From NCBI GenBank assembly GCA_015075305.1, contig JABTUS010000009.1, forward strand, positions 124,001 to 188,000: a stretch of 64,000 bases of DNA, given 5' to 3'. This stretch comes from Opitutaceae bacterium (lineage in GTDB: Bacteria > Verrucomicrobiota > Verrucomicrobiia > Opitutales > Opitutaceae). This document shows, one piece after another, positions 49,441 to 59,076 of the stretch. A program made the position numbers and the translations under genes. The notes under the pieces are model-generated. The model saw nothing but the letters and a program-made list of their open reading frames with translations, was not told the origin of the DNA and ran no database searches. The stretch's first letter is position 1. Each line of letters opens with the position of its first letter.

Positions 49441-49752
49441 ATGGAAAATTTGAAGTCAACCACCACGGCGTTCACGGTCCTGCAGTTTTCCCTTGAGGTG
49501 GGGAAGGACGGGCAGCCGACGCAGCGCACCAAGTCGTGCGGGGTGTTTACTTCAGTGGAGGAAGCCTTCGTGTCCGCGCGCCTACTTGCGGTGCGTGAAT
49601 GGAGCCGGCTGCAGCGGCTCGCCCTGCAGGGTGGCGCCAATGCCAATCCTGCGGAGATGCTGGACACGGAATGGGGCTACGATGTGCGCCAAGGGCACCT
49701 TGTGGTGACCCGCTTCTGGGTGCACGAGCGCCAGCCGGTTCAGCCGGCCTGA
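49441..49752 (+). CDS. Hypothetical protein
   Basis: A 103-residue protein starting with ATG at 49441 (MENLKSTTTAFTVLQFSLEV). No domain is recognised. It has no signal peptide or transmembrane segment; it is a mixed alpha/beta-type sequence (SVEEAFVSARLLAVREWSRL, GYDVRQGHLVVTRFWVHERQ). It lies 120 bases after the lipid-transport operon and 94 bases before a sugar-type permease, same strand. The 5' region is AT-richer than its surroundings, as expected for a promoter. Confidence 0.55.
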   Translation: MENLKSTTTAFTVLQFSLEVGKDGQPTQRTKSCGVFTSVEEAFVSARLLAVREWSRLQRLALQGGANANPAEMLDTEWGYDVRQGHLVVTRFWVHERQPVQPA

Positions 49753-49846
49753 GGATGCGGGGCAGTGGCTGCCTCACGCAGGCGGTCGGGCTCGACTCAG
49801 AATCCGGTTGAGGGAGGACGGCTGCCGGACAAGTCTCTCGCGGAAG

Positions 49847-50683
49847 ATGATTTCGCGACGACTGATTTTCATCCTGCTTGCCGGATATGCGGTCTGGGTC
49901 GTGTATCCGATGGTCTGGGTTGCCTATTCGTCGCTCAAGGAGGACGCCGCCATCTATCGCGATGCGTTCGCGCTCCCGGCGCTTGATGACCTGCGCACGG
50001 AGAACTATGTGCGCGCCTGGCGCGAGGCCCGGTTTGGCGACTACCTGTTCAACAGCGTGGTGGTGACCGTGGTGTCGGTGACCGGCATCGTCCTGCTCGG
50101 ATCGATGGCCGGATATGCACTCGCACGATTCTATCATCCTGCAGGCGGGGTTGTCTTCTGGCTTTTTCTCGCGGGTCTGATGATCCCGGCGCAGCTCGCC
50201 GTTGTGCCGCTCTTCTTTGAACTGCGTTCGGTGGGCCTGCTGAATTCCCGGATCGGCCTGATTGCCGTTTACATCGCGAACGGGCTGCCGTTCGCGATCT
50301 TCATCCTCGCGGGATTCTTCAGGGCCCTGCCGCGCTCCCTGCATGAGGCTGCGGTGATGGACGGATGCGGGGAGTTCGCCTCTTTCTGGCGCGTCCAACT
50401 GCCTCTCGCCAGGCCGGGGCTGATCACTGTGGCGATTTTTCAGTTCATCGGTGTGTGGAAGGAATACTTCTTTGCCTTCATGCTTACGAGCGGAGGAGCC
50501 GACGATGCGGCGCGGACGCTGCCGATGGGGCTGGCCAATCTTTCGATCACCGCGCAGTACCGCGGCACCTATGGATCGCTGTTCGCAGGCATAGTGCTCG
50601 TCACGGTGCCGATCCTCTTCGTGTACCTGCTGCTGCAGCGTCACATCGTGAAGGGAGTCGTGGCCGGCGCAGTCAAGGGGTGA
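49847..50683 (+). CDS. MalG-type carbohydrate ABC transporter permease (orphan)
   Basis: A 278-residue inner-membrane permease with six transmembrane segments. The cytoplasmic EAA loop reads LPRSLHEAAVMDGCGEFASF, the hallmark of MalG-like permeases, and the N- and C-terminal phrases fit (SLKEDAAIYRDAFALP; FAGIVLVTVPILFVYLLLQR). Start at ATG 49847 (MISRRLIF). Transporters of this family need a second permease (MalF), a binding protein and an ATPase, and none of these is within the window. It may work with subunits encoded elsewhere. The menB gene is convergent downstream. Confidence 0.85.
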   Translation: MISRRLIFILLAGYAVWVVYPMVWVAYSSLKEDAAIYRDAFALPALDDLRTENYVRAWREARFGDYLFNSVVVTVVSVTGIVLLGSMAGYALARFYHPAGGVVFWLFLAGLMIPAQLAVVPLFFELRSVGLLNSRIGLIAVYIANGLPFAIFILAGFFRALPRSLHEAAVMDGCGEFASFWRVQLPLARPGLITVAIFQFIGVWKEYFFAFMLTSGGADDAARTLPMGLANLSITAQYRGTYGSLFAGIVLVTVPILFVYLLLQRHIVKGVVAGAVKG

Positions 50684-50786
50684 GCAGCCACGCGGATGGG
50701 ACGCCTTCGCATGGCCTGGCGCGCATGCGCGATGGGCGACGGTGCCGCTGGATGTATTCAAATTATGGATACCCGGGGCGGGCTTC

Positions 50787-51626
50787 CTATGGCAGCCAGG
50801 GAAACTTTCGGGAGTCTGGCTTGCGCTTCTGTCGCTGTGCGCCGTGAAACTCCTTCGCCTCCTCGCTCATGTAGTAGAGCAGCGTGGCGTTTCCGGCCAG
50901 TTCCTGGATGCCGGCCTGCCCGTCGAGTTCGGCGTTGAATGCGCTCTTCAGCGCCCGAATCGCCAGCGGGCTGTGACCCAGGATTTCGCGTCCCCACTTG
51001 ACGCCCTCGGCCTCGAGGTCCGCGACAGGCACCACCGCATTGATCAATCCCATGTCGAGCGCCTGCTGTGCGCTGTATTGGCGACACAGATACCAGATCT
51101 CACGCGCCTTCTTCTGTCCCACGAGGCGCGCGAGATAGCTGGATCCAAAACCCGCGTCAAAGCTGCCCATGCGCGGTCCCACCTGGCCGAAGATTGCGTT
51201 GTCCGCTCCAATCGTGAGGTCGCAGACGACGTGGAGCACGTGTCCGCCGCCGATGGCGTAACCCGCAACGAGCGCGATGACCACCTTCGGAATCGATCGA
51301 ATCAATTTCTGGAGATCCAGGACGTTGAGCCGCGGCACACCGTCGCCCCCCACGTATCCCGCGTGGCCGCGGACGGACTGATCCCCGCCTGCGCAGAACG
51401 CATATTTCCCGTCCGTGTGCGGACCCGCTCCGGTGAGCAGAATCACCCCGATGCCCGGATCCTCCCGGGCGTCAATGAACGCGTCGTACATCTGAAAGAC
51501 CGTCTCGGGTGTGAAGGAATTGCGTCGGTGCGGGCGGTTGATCGTCACCTTTGCGATTCCATCCATCTTGCAATAGAGAATGTCTGAATACGTTTTGACC
51601 TCTTTCCATTCGGGCGGATTCATCAT
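50787..51626 (-). CDS. menB: 1,4-dihydroxy-2-naphthoyl-CoA synthase (MenB)
   Basis: A 279-residue crotonase-fold enzyme that closes the second ring in menaquinone synthesis. MenB-typical segments are visible: [75 protein letters not shown] and the C-terminal [27 protein letters not shown] and SFDAGFGS separate MenB from general enoyl-CoA hydratases. A second menaquinone gene, menD, lies about 2 kb away on the same strand, with kup in between on the other strand. Confidence 0.95.
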   Translation of the reverse strand: MMNPPEWKEVKTYSDILYCKMDGIAKVTINRPHRRNSFTPETVFQMYDAFIDAREDPGIGVILLTGAGPHTDGKYAFCAGGDQSVRGHAGYVGGDGVPRLNVLDLQKLIRSIPKVVIALVAGYAIGGGHVLHVVCDLTIGADNAIFGQVGPRMGSFDAGFGSSYLARLVGQKKAREIWYLCRQYSAQQALDMGLINAVVPVADLEAEGVKWGREILGHSPLAIRALKSAFNAELDGQAGIQELAGNATLLYYMSEEAKEFHGAQRQKRKPDSRKFPWLP

Positions 51627-51666
51627 CCTGCAACGCTGGATGGATTTGCGGCGACGTCAATGCACC

Positions 51667-51680
51667 ACGGTTGCAACCGT
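51667..51680. promoter_or_regulatory. 14-base palindrome in the menB-kup divergent region
   Basis: ACGGTTGCAACCGT is a perfect palindrome between the divergent starts of menB (51626) and kup (51733), followed by a possible -10 element CATAAT (51686-51691). It could be a repressor operator, but no -35 element with standard spacing is visible. Confidence 0.35.
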
Positions 51681-51732
51681 TGGGTCATAATGGAAGAAAA
51701 GGGCTTGGAGAGTCGGGAATCTTGAAAGAACA

Positions 51733-53637
51733 ATGAAGTCCATGTCGTCTCCGTCCGCTTCATCCACGTCTGGACGTGGTGTGCCGATTTCCCTGCTGGC
51801 GGGGGCCTTGGGCGTGGTCTTTGGCGACATCGGGACGAGTCCCCTCTACGCGTTTCGAGAATCGATCGAGCATCTCGCGCCTGCGGATCGCATCGGCGGG
51901 GTGATGGGGGTGCTCTCGCTGATTTTCTGGTCGTTGATGCTCATCGTGAGCGTGAAGTACATCACGGTGGTGATGCGGGCGGGGAATCACGGTGAGGGGG
52001 GGATTTTCGCGCTGCTTGCGCTGAGCGGGCTGGAGCGGGTGAAGCAGGCTCCGGGCAGGATCGGATCGGGAGTCACGCTCGTGCTGCTGGGCGCATGCAT
52101 GCTTTGCGGCGAGGGTGTGATCACCCCCGCCATCTCCGTGCTGAGCGCCGCCGAGGGATTGAAACTGGTGCTGCCCGCTTCGGAACGTTTCGTGGTTCCG
52201 CTCTGCATCGCCATTCTCGTGGCGCTGTATTGGGTGCAGCACAAGGGCACGCATCGCATCGGCCAGTTGTTTGGTCCGATCATGGCGGGCTGGTTCATCG
52301 TGCTTGGTTCGCTGGGTTTGTTTCACGTTGTGAACACTCCCGCCATCCTGCGGGCGCTGAATCCGGTGCATGCCTTCCTCCTCCTTGGAAACCATCCCGC
52401 TGAAGCCGCCGGCATTCTGGGCTCCGTTGTCCTGGCGATCACCGGTGTCGAGGCGCTGTATGCGGACATGGGCCATTTCGGGCGTCCCGCCATCCTGCGC
52501 GCCTGGTACACTCTCGTCCTGCCCGGGCTCGCGCTGAACTATTTCGGACAGGGGGCCTACGTCCTCTCCCATCCGTACGACAATGGAAACCCGTTTCTTT
52601 CGCTTGCGCCTGAGGGTGCGGCGCGAAGCGCGCTACTCATTCTCTCGGTCATTGCCGCGGTGATTGCCAGCCAGGCGTTGATCTCCGGCACGTTTTCACT
52701 GATTCGCCAGGCTATCCAGCTCGGCTATTTCCCCCGCCTGCGGGTGAGCCACACCAATGCCGAGCAGCGGGGTCAGATCTATGTCCCATTGGTCAACATC
52801 TGCATGGCGATCGCCTCGATCGCGACGGTGCTCTTGTTCCAGACTTCATCGGCGCTGGCCGGAGCCTACGGCATTGCGGTCACCGCAACGATGTCGGTGA
52901 CAACTTTTGCGCTGTTCTTTGTGGCCCGGCGTGCGTGGGGCTGGTCGTTCGCCGCCGCGGTTTCGATGTGCGTGTGTTTCGCCGCCGTCGACCTTGGATT
53001 TCTCGCCGCGAATGTCCCGAAGATCATCCACGGCGGCTGGCTTCCGCTGGCGCTGGCGGCCGGATTGTTCGCCATCATGCACACCTGGAAGACAGGCAAG
53101 ACGGAGATCCGGGAGCGCGTTTACGGCACTGCGATCACCGAACTCGAACTTTCCAGCATAGCGAAGAGCAGGAACATCGTCCGCATCCCCGGAAGCGCCG
53201 TCTTCATGGTGGGCACGCCCAGGGGCACGCCGCTCGCGCTGCTGCATCATCTCAAGGCGAACAAGTGCCTTCAGCAAACGGTGCTTCTGCTGACGATCAC
53301 CACTCAGGAGGTGCCTGTCGTCGATGAAGAGGAGCGCATGACCCTGAGCTTCATGGGGGAGGGCGTGTGGCGCGCCATCGTGCGCTACGGCTACATGGAG
53401 CTGCCCGACGTGAGCCGCCTGGTCGAGCGCATCATGGCCCAGGGGATCCCCGTGAATCCGCAAAGCACGACCTACTACTTCAACCGCGAGATGATCATCG
53501 GCGGAGGCAGCGCGCGCATGTTCCACTGGCAGAAAAACCTGTACGCGTTTCTCAGCCGCAACGCCACCTCCGTGAAGGACTACTACCGCATCGCGCCCAC
53601 GCAGATCATCGAGATAGGACTGCCGGTCCAGCTCTGA
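51733..53637 (+). CDS. kup: Kup potassium uptake protein
   Basis: A 634-residue KUP/HAK/KT-family potassium transporter. The N-terminal motif GVVFGDIGTSPLYAFRES is diagnostic, and the family phrases GEGGIFALLALSG, CGEGVITPAISVLSA and GVEALYADMGHFGR follow. About twelve transmembrane helices fill the first ~440 residues, and the C-terminal ~190 residues form the cytoplasmic domain. Kup imports potassium with protons at low affinity, complementing the high-affinity Kdp system encoded 16 kb upstream. Confidence 0.95.
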   Translation: MKSMSSPSASSTSGRGVPISLLAGALGVVFGDIGTSPLYAFRESIEHLAPADRIGGVMGVLSLIFWSLMLIVSVKYITVVMRAGNHGEGGIFALLALSGLERVKQAPGRIGSGVTLVLLGACMLCGEGVITPAISVLSAAEGLKLVLPASERFVVPLCIAILVALYWVQHKGTHRIGQLFGPIMAGWFIVLGSLGLFHVVNTPAILRALNPVHAFLLLGNHPAEAAGILGSVVLAITGVEALYADMGHFGRPAILRAWYTLVLPGLALNYFGQGAYVLSHPYDNGNPFLSLAPEGAARSALLILSVIAAVIASQALISGTFSLIRQAIQLGYFPRLRVSHTNAEQRGQIYVPLVNICMAIASIATVLLFQTSSALAGAYGIAVTATMSVTTFALFFVARRAWGWSFAAAVSMCVCFAAVDLGFLAANVPKIIHGGWLPLALAAGLFAIMHTWKTGKTEIRERVYGTAITELELSSIAKSRNIVRIPGSAVFMVGTPRGTPLALLHHLKANKCLQQTVLLLTITTQEVPVVDEEERMTLSFMGEGVWRAIVRYGYMELPDVSRLVERIMAQGIPVNPQSTTYYFNREMIIGGGSARMFHWQKNLYAFLSRNATSVKDYYRIAPTQIIEIGLPVQL

Positions 53638-53668
53638 CGGATCCGCCCGGTCCGAGCCGGCGGCACCG

Positions 53669-55414
53669 TCAGGTCGCGATGGCTTCGCCCACCCGCGCCG
53701 CCACCTGCGCGAAAAGCGCCTTGCGGAACGCCGCGTCTGATTTGCGATCAGTGCGCACCTCAAGCAGACGCACGCCCGACGCGGGCAGCGCGCCCACCGC
53801 TCGTTCGAAGGCATTCCAGTCACCCACCAGAGTGTGCTCGATTCCGTAGGTCGCAGCCCAGCGGGAGAAGTCCACAAGCTGCGGCGTGGCAAAGTAGTCC
53901 TCGAACGGAGGATTGAACGCGGCGATGGGCAGATGCTCAAAAATTCCCCCTCCGCGGTTGTTGATCAGGACGATCGTCAGCGAACCACGAAACCGGTTGA
54001 GCAGCAGACCGCCATTGGTGTCGTGCAGCAGGGCGAGATCTCCGGTGAGCAGAACCGACGGGCGGCCGCCGTGAGCCATGCCCAGGGCGGAGGACAGGGT
54101 GCCGTCGATGCCATTGGCGCCGCGGTTGAACGCGAATTGCGGGCGCCGGTGGTTCACCGGCCAGAAGTACTCGACATCGCGCACGGGCATGCTTCCCGCG
54201 ACAAAGACCGGAGTGTTTTCCGGCAGCACCTGAGCGAGTAGCCAGGCCGCCTTGCCTTCAAACTGGCCGCAGTCCTTCAATCCCGCATCCAGGGCGGAAC
54301 GCGCGACAGCCTCGGCCCTGCGCCAGAGGGACGCATACGCGTCGTCCCCCGGCGCCGCGCCCTCGGGCACGAGCGATTCGACCGGGGCCGCGATCTGACG
54401 GGTGCGGGCATGGAGGGAATCGCGATTCCTTTCGGTGGGAGACACCAGCAGCACATCCGCCTGGCTCGCCTCCAGGTACGCGCGCAGCACTTTGCTGGTC
54501 GGCCATCCTCCGAGGCACAGGATCTGCCGGGGGGCGAGAAGGCGGGAAACGCGTTCGTTGCGCAGGATCGCGTCATAGGACGAAACGATCGGCGCGTTTG
54601 TATCCAAAGACTCAGTACGCAGCGAGGAAAGCGTGTCCGCGAGGACCGGCCAGCCGGTGGCCGCGGCGAGCCTGCCCGCAGCCGCCGCGTAGACTGCGGC
54701 GTTAAAGGGCGCGGCCGGTCCTGCGACAATCAACCCGCGCGAGGTGGCCGTACGGAAGCGAGTGACGACTTCGGATCCGGCGCACACCGCAGTGCCGAGG
54801 TGCTCAAAAAACAAATCATCGATCCTCCCCTCGAGTTCGCGCACCCGTCCGTCGGGAAGCGGGGCCAGCGGATCGCGGAAAGGCACGTTCAAATGCACGG
54901 GACCGGGAAAAGGCCCGCTCGCGCGGCTCCAGCCGTGAGCCATCTGCTGGCGCACACACCGCAGCAGGTCCAGAGCCGGCTCCGGGACGGCAAGCTCGTG
55001 ATACCAGCGCACATGGTCTCCGTACAATTTCTGCTGATCGATCGTCTGGCCGGAATGGCACTCCCTGAGCTCCGGAGGACGATCGGCGGTGAGCACGATC
55101 AGCGGGACGCCGGACTCGGAAGCTTCGATGATGGCGGGATAAAGATGGGCTCCCGCCGACCCGCTGGTGCAAACGAGGACCACGGGCTTTCCCGCGCGGC
55201 GTGCCAGCCCGAGCGCAAAGAAACCGGCCGAGCGCTCATCCAGTGCGGGAATTGTCTCGACCGCGGAGTGACGCACGAGCGCCATCGTTAGCGGTGTCGA
55301 GCGCGATCCCGGCGAAACGACCGCCTGGCGCAGGCCGAGTCGCACCAGCGACTCCACCATCACGGAGGACCAGACGGTGTTCGTATTCCGGAAGTCAATT
55401 GAAGCCGATGCCAT
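53669..55414 (-). CDS. menD: SEPHCHC synthase (MenD)
   Basis: A 581-residue thiamin-diphosphate enzyme that makes the succinyl-cyclohexadiene intermediate of menaquinone synthesis. Family motifs are clear: VVSPGSRSTPLTMAL, ALDERSAGFFALGLAR, TSGSAGAHLYPAIIEAS, LTADRPPELRECHSGQTIDQ and the ThDP-binding NNRGGGIFEHLPI. Start at ATG 55414 (MASASIDFRN); the open frame extends upstream to 55747 without family similarity. Its cofactor links it loosely to the TPP-controlled receptor at 36209. It is convergent with kup. Confidence 0.93.
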   Translation of the reverse strand: MASASIDFRNTNTVWSSVMVESLVRLGLRQAVVSPGSRSTPLTMALVRHSAVETIPALDERSAGFFALGLARRAGKPVVLVCTSGSAGAHLYPAIIEASESGVPLIVLTADRPPELRECHSGQTIDQQKLYGDHVRWYHELAVPEPALDLLRCVRQQMAHGWSRASGPFPGPVHLNVPFRDPLAPLPDGRVRELEGRIDDLFFEHLGTAVCAGSEVVTRFRTATSRGLIVAGPAAPFNAAVYAAAAGRLAAATGWPVLADTLSSLRTESLDTNAPIVSSYDAILRNERVSRLLAPRQILCLGGWPTSKVLRAYLEASQADVLLVSPTERNRDSLHARTRQIAAPVESLVPEGAAPGDDAYASLWRRAEAVARSALDAGLKDCGQFEGKAAWLLAQVLPENTPVFVAGSMPVRDVEYFWPVNHRRPQFAFNRGANGIDGTLSSALGMAHGGRPSVLLTGDLALLHDTNGGLLLNRFRGSLTIVLINNRGGGIFEHLPIAAFNPPFEDYFATPQLVDFSRWAATYGIEHTLVGDWNAFERAVGALPASGVRLLEVRTDRKSDAAFRKALFAQVAARVGEAIAT

Positions 55415-55499
55415 GTCCTGAGATTTCAAAAAATCTGCCAAAGGGCAAAGCCCAAGGAACAGCTCATGCGTCAGCTCCCGATGGGGCTCTTTGAATGCG

Positions 55500-56069
55500 T
55501 CACTTCGTGAGCTCGACGATGAGGTTGAGATCCATTTGATCGGGACGCGTTTCCCTTCCACGCAGCGCGTCATGTTCCGATTTCCCAAAGGGAACCTCTT
55601 GGACCTCTCGAAAACCAATGTGCCTTGCCACCAGCCCGAGGCCGTCCTTGCAACAGAAGTGCTAGAGGCGCCAGGTCTGGAATGCCTCCACAATTCCGGT
55701 GTGGCTCCCTTGAAAATCGCTGGATCGGTAGTGTCTGGAGAGAACACCGGACAGGCCCGGAAACGAAAGGCGAAGCACCCCGGTGGATTGCAGGCATCGG
55801 CAGGCTTCGCTCAGGAAGATCAGCGACTCGGCCTGATCGAGATGTTCCAGAAAGTCCTCTGCAAAGCCAAATCGAAAGTGGTTGCTTGGAAACGGATGCT
55901 CGCCCACCAGCTCACACCGGAAGATCTGCGCCTTGACGGCATCCGGCACAACGTCCCAGGCATAGTAGTGCTTGAAGCCGTCCACATTCAGCCAGCCGTC
56001 GATGAGATTCTATCCGCACCCGTATTGAATCCTGTCGAATTTCAGAGGGTCGACTGCGTATTCCTCCAT
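55500..56069 (-). pseudogene. Class I SAM-dependent methyltransferase interrupted by two in-frame TAG codons
   Basis: A continuous frame of 190 codons from ATG 56069 to TGA 55500-55502 has the layout of a short methyltransferase: KFDRIQYGCG-stop-NLIDGWLNVDG, a glycine-rich SAM motif; FGFAEDFLEHLDQAESLIFL, motif II; ACRCLQSTGVLRLSFPGLSG; and a C-terminal GLVARHIGFREVQEVPFGKS. TAG occurs at codon 20 (56010-56012) and codon 136 (55662-55664), and the frame never shifts. Each could have been CAG (Gln) by one C-to-T change. Other genes here end in TAG, so TAG reads as stop and this is most likely a pseudogene. Confidence 0.75.
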
Positions 56070-56356
56070 TTCCGCGGAGGACCCGCCACCTGGATGAGTG
56101 TCAAGTGGCAGGGCGAAACGGCCTTCCGGCGACACAGGGGAACTTGTCCATTGTTGATGCGCAGATATCGACGACTGGGCGGAAGGCGGTGAAGAGGATG
56201 GCGGTCGCTGGGTCAATTTCTGACGCGCGCCTCATTAGCTGCCGCAAGAGGTGGTCTGACTTCTGCAAATAGTCGCCGGGTTTTCGACGATGCCGTTTGA
56301 CGGCGGCTTTCCGACAGTCTTCCTCTCAGCTTGAACAGTCACGTCCAACCCAGCCC

Positions 56357-56791
56357 ATGATCACACCGTCCAGTCACGGTCGAGTCCCAGTGCGCCAGGC
56401 ACCAGGCCTTGCCCATCTGAGACTGATCCTTCTGCTTCTGGGTGGCGTGTTCGCCACGGGTGTGCACTGGGATGCCCTGCAGGTTTTCGCATGGGGCCGC
56501 ATGGTGGCCGTCAGTCTTGAGGATGAGACACCGGCGGAGGCGATCGCCACGCTGCTCTCCCCTGAGAAACGCTGCGAGATCTGCCGGGTCGTCAGTGACG
56601 CCAAGGCAGAAGCCTCTGATGGATTGGAGTCCGCCGCGGGATTCATCAAGTCCCCCCTGCTCATTCCGTCCATTCCGCCAATCATGGTTTTTGCGCCGCT
56701 CGGTTCATCGGGGCGGCGTTGGGTTGAGTCGCAGGCACTGGCTCCCAACAAGGAGGCGCCACCGGTGCCTCCACCGCGGGTCGTCGCCTGA
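56357..56791 (+). CDS. Hypothetical membrane protein with CxxC motif, next to a copper-type receptor
   Basis: A 144-residue protein from ATG 56357. One N-terminal hydrophobic segment (LRLILLLLGGVFATG) is followed by HWDALQVFAWGRMVAVSLED and a CxxC motif in SPEKRCEICRVVSDAK, then a proline-rich end (APPVPPPRVVA). A similar pattern recurs, from memory, in small proteins beside copper transport genes in related bacteria. The neighbouring downstream gene is a copper-type TonB receptor. Copper binding by the cysteines is inference. Confidence 0.65.
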   Translation: MITPSSHGRVPVRQAPGLAHLRLILLLLGGVFATGVHWDALQVFAWGRMVAVSLEDETPAEAIATLLSPEKRCEICRVVSDAKAEASDGLESAAGFIKSPLLIPSIPPIMVFAPLGSSGRRWVESQALAPNKEAPPVPPPRVVA

Positions 56792-56919
56792 TTCTTTGGC
56801 GGGGAGTCTTCCCCGCAATCAGGACACCGCCGCCTTCGTGCGGCATCACCCCGACGGACAGCGTCCAACGGCAGCGTCTGCCGTGCATGGACATCCGCGG
56901 ATGAACAAACCCGACCGCC

Positions 56920-59019
56920 ATGAAATCCATTTCTTCCTCCATCACTTCATCCTTTCCACGCTCCAGCTCCGCGCTCTGCGCACTCGCATGCGCACATTCG
57001 CTTTGCGCCGATGACATCGGCCATCAGCATGCCGTTGAACTCGAACGCGTGGTCATCACCGCACGCCCCAGTGAGCGCCCTCTCAGCGTAACCACCGATC
57101 CTCGCGCACCCGCGCAGCCCATTCCCGCCCAGGACGGTGCGGAGGCCCTGCGCGGTATCGCGGGCATGAACGTCATCCGCAAGGGAGGCACCGACGGCGA
57201 TCCCGTTTTGCGCGGCATGGCGGGCTCGCGGCTCGGCATCCTTCTCGACGGCGAGAACATCCTCGGCGGCTGCGGCAGTCGCATGGACCCGCCGACCGCC
57301 TATGTTTTCCCCGCATCCTACGATCGCATCACGGTCCTGAAAGGTCCCCAGTCGGTGCTGCACGGATCCGGCAACTCCGCGGGAGTCGTGCTGTTCGAAC
57401 GCAATCCTCCCCGGTATTCCGAACCATCCTCGAAAACCACGGGCGCGCTGACTTTCGGATCATACGGGCGCAACGACCAGTTCCTGGAAATCCGCGCGGG
57501 AAAGCCGCGTGTGTATGGCGAGGTTGCTGGGACACGCACCGCTTCCGACGACTACCGCGACGGAGACGGAAGGTCCGTCGCTTCGGCGTATGAGCGCTGG
57601 AGCGGCCGTGCAGCGCTCGGCTGGACTCCCTCCGCGGACACCGTGATTGAGCTTTCGTCAATTGCCAGCGATGGCGAGGCGGCCTATGCTGATCGCGCGA
57701 TGGACGGCTCGAAGTTTGCGCGTCGCAATCTCAGTTTGCGGATCCGGACGAACGCGGCCGCGGAAGCCATCGATTCAATCGAGGCCAACCTGTTCTACAA
57801 CGGGGTCGACCATGTGATGGACAACTACTCGATCCGCTCCTTTGGCCCGACGCCGATGATGCCCGGAAAGGCGGCATCGAATCCCGATAGACAGACCATC
57901 GGGGGTCGCATGCTGGCCAGGATGTCGCCGGATCGGGCGGGGGTGTGGAAACTCGCCTCCGGTGCCGATTTTCAGGCCAATCGTCACCGCATCCGAAGCA
58001 CCGGCGATGAAGCTGCAGATCCGTATGAATCCAAGGTTCGCGTGAAGGATGCAGCATTTTCCGTTCTCGGGGTTTTCACGGAGGCCACGCGTATCATTGC
58101 TGAAAGCCAGCGCATCGTGTCGGGTGTCCGGCTCGATGCATGGAGGGCGACCGATCACCGCATGACTGTCGCGACCGGTATGATGGGCTCGGCGATGAAT
58201 CCCACTGCGGCGCACACGCGCGCCGCGCGGCTGCCTTCATATTTCCTGCGCTACGAGAATGAATGGCGTCCCGGCTTTTCCGCTTTCGCCGGTCTGGGAC
58301 ACACCCGGCGCTTCCCCGACTACTGGGAACTCTTCAGCAAGGAGAGCGCTGATTCGGTCAGCGCTTTTGCCTCGCGTCCCGAACTGACAACCCAGTTCGA
58401 CGCCGGCATCACCCACCGCTCCCGTCTCGTGCAGGCATCGTTCACAGTCTTCGCAAATCGGATTGAGGATTACATTCTGATCGAAAGCGCGTTTTCGAAA
58501 TCGATGGGCATGATGACGAATCGGCGGACGACGATCACACGCAATGTCGATGCGCGCAGCCTCGGCGCGGAATCCAGTCTGAGCTGGATCTTTGCCGAAG
58601 GATGGACCGTGGACGCTTCCGTTTCCATAGTGCGCGGCGACAACCGAACGGACGATCGCCCGCTCGCCCAGCAGCCGCCTCCTGAGGGCCGGCTGGGGGT
58701 GAGTTATGCCACATCGACCTGGAGCATCGGATCGCTTGTCCGCTCTGTCGCCCGGCAGAATCGATTTGCGATCAACCAAGGCAGCATTGTCGGACAGGAC
58801 CTCGGACCCTCCCCGGGATTCACGACACTTTCATTGAACGGAGCCTGGAAACCCTCAGCGCACTGGCAGTTGTCCGCGGGCGTGGACAATATCCTTGATC
58901 GCACCTACGCGGAGCACCTCAGTCGCGGAGGAACCCTGGTGCCCGGATTTCCTCCTCCCACGATTCGCGTGAATGAACCCGGACGCACGCTGTGGGCGAA
59001 GCTGGATTGCAAGTGGTAG
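56920..59019 (+). CDS. TonB-dependent copper receptor (OprC/NosA-like)
   Basis: A 699-residue outer-membrane receptor with signal peptide (SSALCALACAHSLCA). The plug domain carries the copper-receptor signature GGCGSRMDPPTAYVFPASYD with RITVLKGPQSVLHGSGNSAG, and VDHVMDNYSIRSF is another family phrase. The barrel ends with the terminal aromatic residue (WAKLDCKW). OprC/NosA-type receptors take up copper, for instance for denitrification enzymes and oxidases. The upstream CxxC protein and the downstream globin are neighbours on the same strand. Confidence 0.88.
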   Translation: MKSISSSITSSFPRSSSALCALACAHSLCADDIGHQHAVELERVVITARPSERPLSVTTDPRAPAQPIPAQDGAEALRGIAGMNVIRKGGTDGDPVLRGMAGSRLGILLDGENILGGCGSRMDPPTAYVFPASYDRITVLKGPQSVLHGSGNSAGVVLFERNPPRYSEPSSKTTGALTFGSYGRNDQFLEIRAGKPRVYGEVAGTRTASDDYRDGDGRSVASAYERWSGRAALGWTPSADTVIELSSIASDGEAAYADRAMDGSKFARRNLSLRIRTNAAAEAIDSIEANLFYNGVDHVMDNYSIRSFGPTPMMPGKAASNPDRQTIGGRMLARMSPDRAGVWKLASGADFQANRHRIRSTGDEAADPYESKVRVKDAAFSVLGVFTEATRIIAESQRIVSGVRLDAWRATDHRMTVATGMMGSAMNPTAAHTRAARLPSYFLRYENEWRPGFSAFAGLGHTRRFPDYWELFSKESADSVSAFASRPELTTQFDAGITHRSRLVQASFTVFANRIEDYILIESAFSKSMGMMTNRRTTITRNVDARSLGAESSLSWIFAEGWTVDASVSIVRGDNRTDDRPLAQQPPPEGRLGVSYATSTWSIGSLVRSVARQNRFAINQGSIVGQDLGPSPGFTTLSLNGAWKPSAHWQLSAGVDNILDRTYAEHLSRGGTLVPGFPPPTIRVNEPGRTLWAKLDCKW

Positions 59020-59076
59020 TCGGTCGCGGGGCCGGTTGTTGTAATTTCCGGTGATTGCTCTACTGCTTGTTCCTTC

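Noticed and set aside
55415-55747. N-terminal extension of MenD to the upstream start
   Set aside because: The added residues do not resemble MenD and overlap the methyltransferase pseudogene; the ATG at 55414 gives the normal length.
55491-56192. 233-codon plus-strand frame opposite the methyltransferase pseudogene
   Set aside because: It is uninterrupted but carries no domain-like sequence, whereas the minus strand has methyltransferase motifs in one frame broken only by two TAGs.
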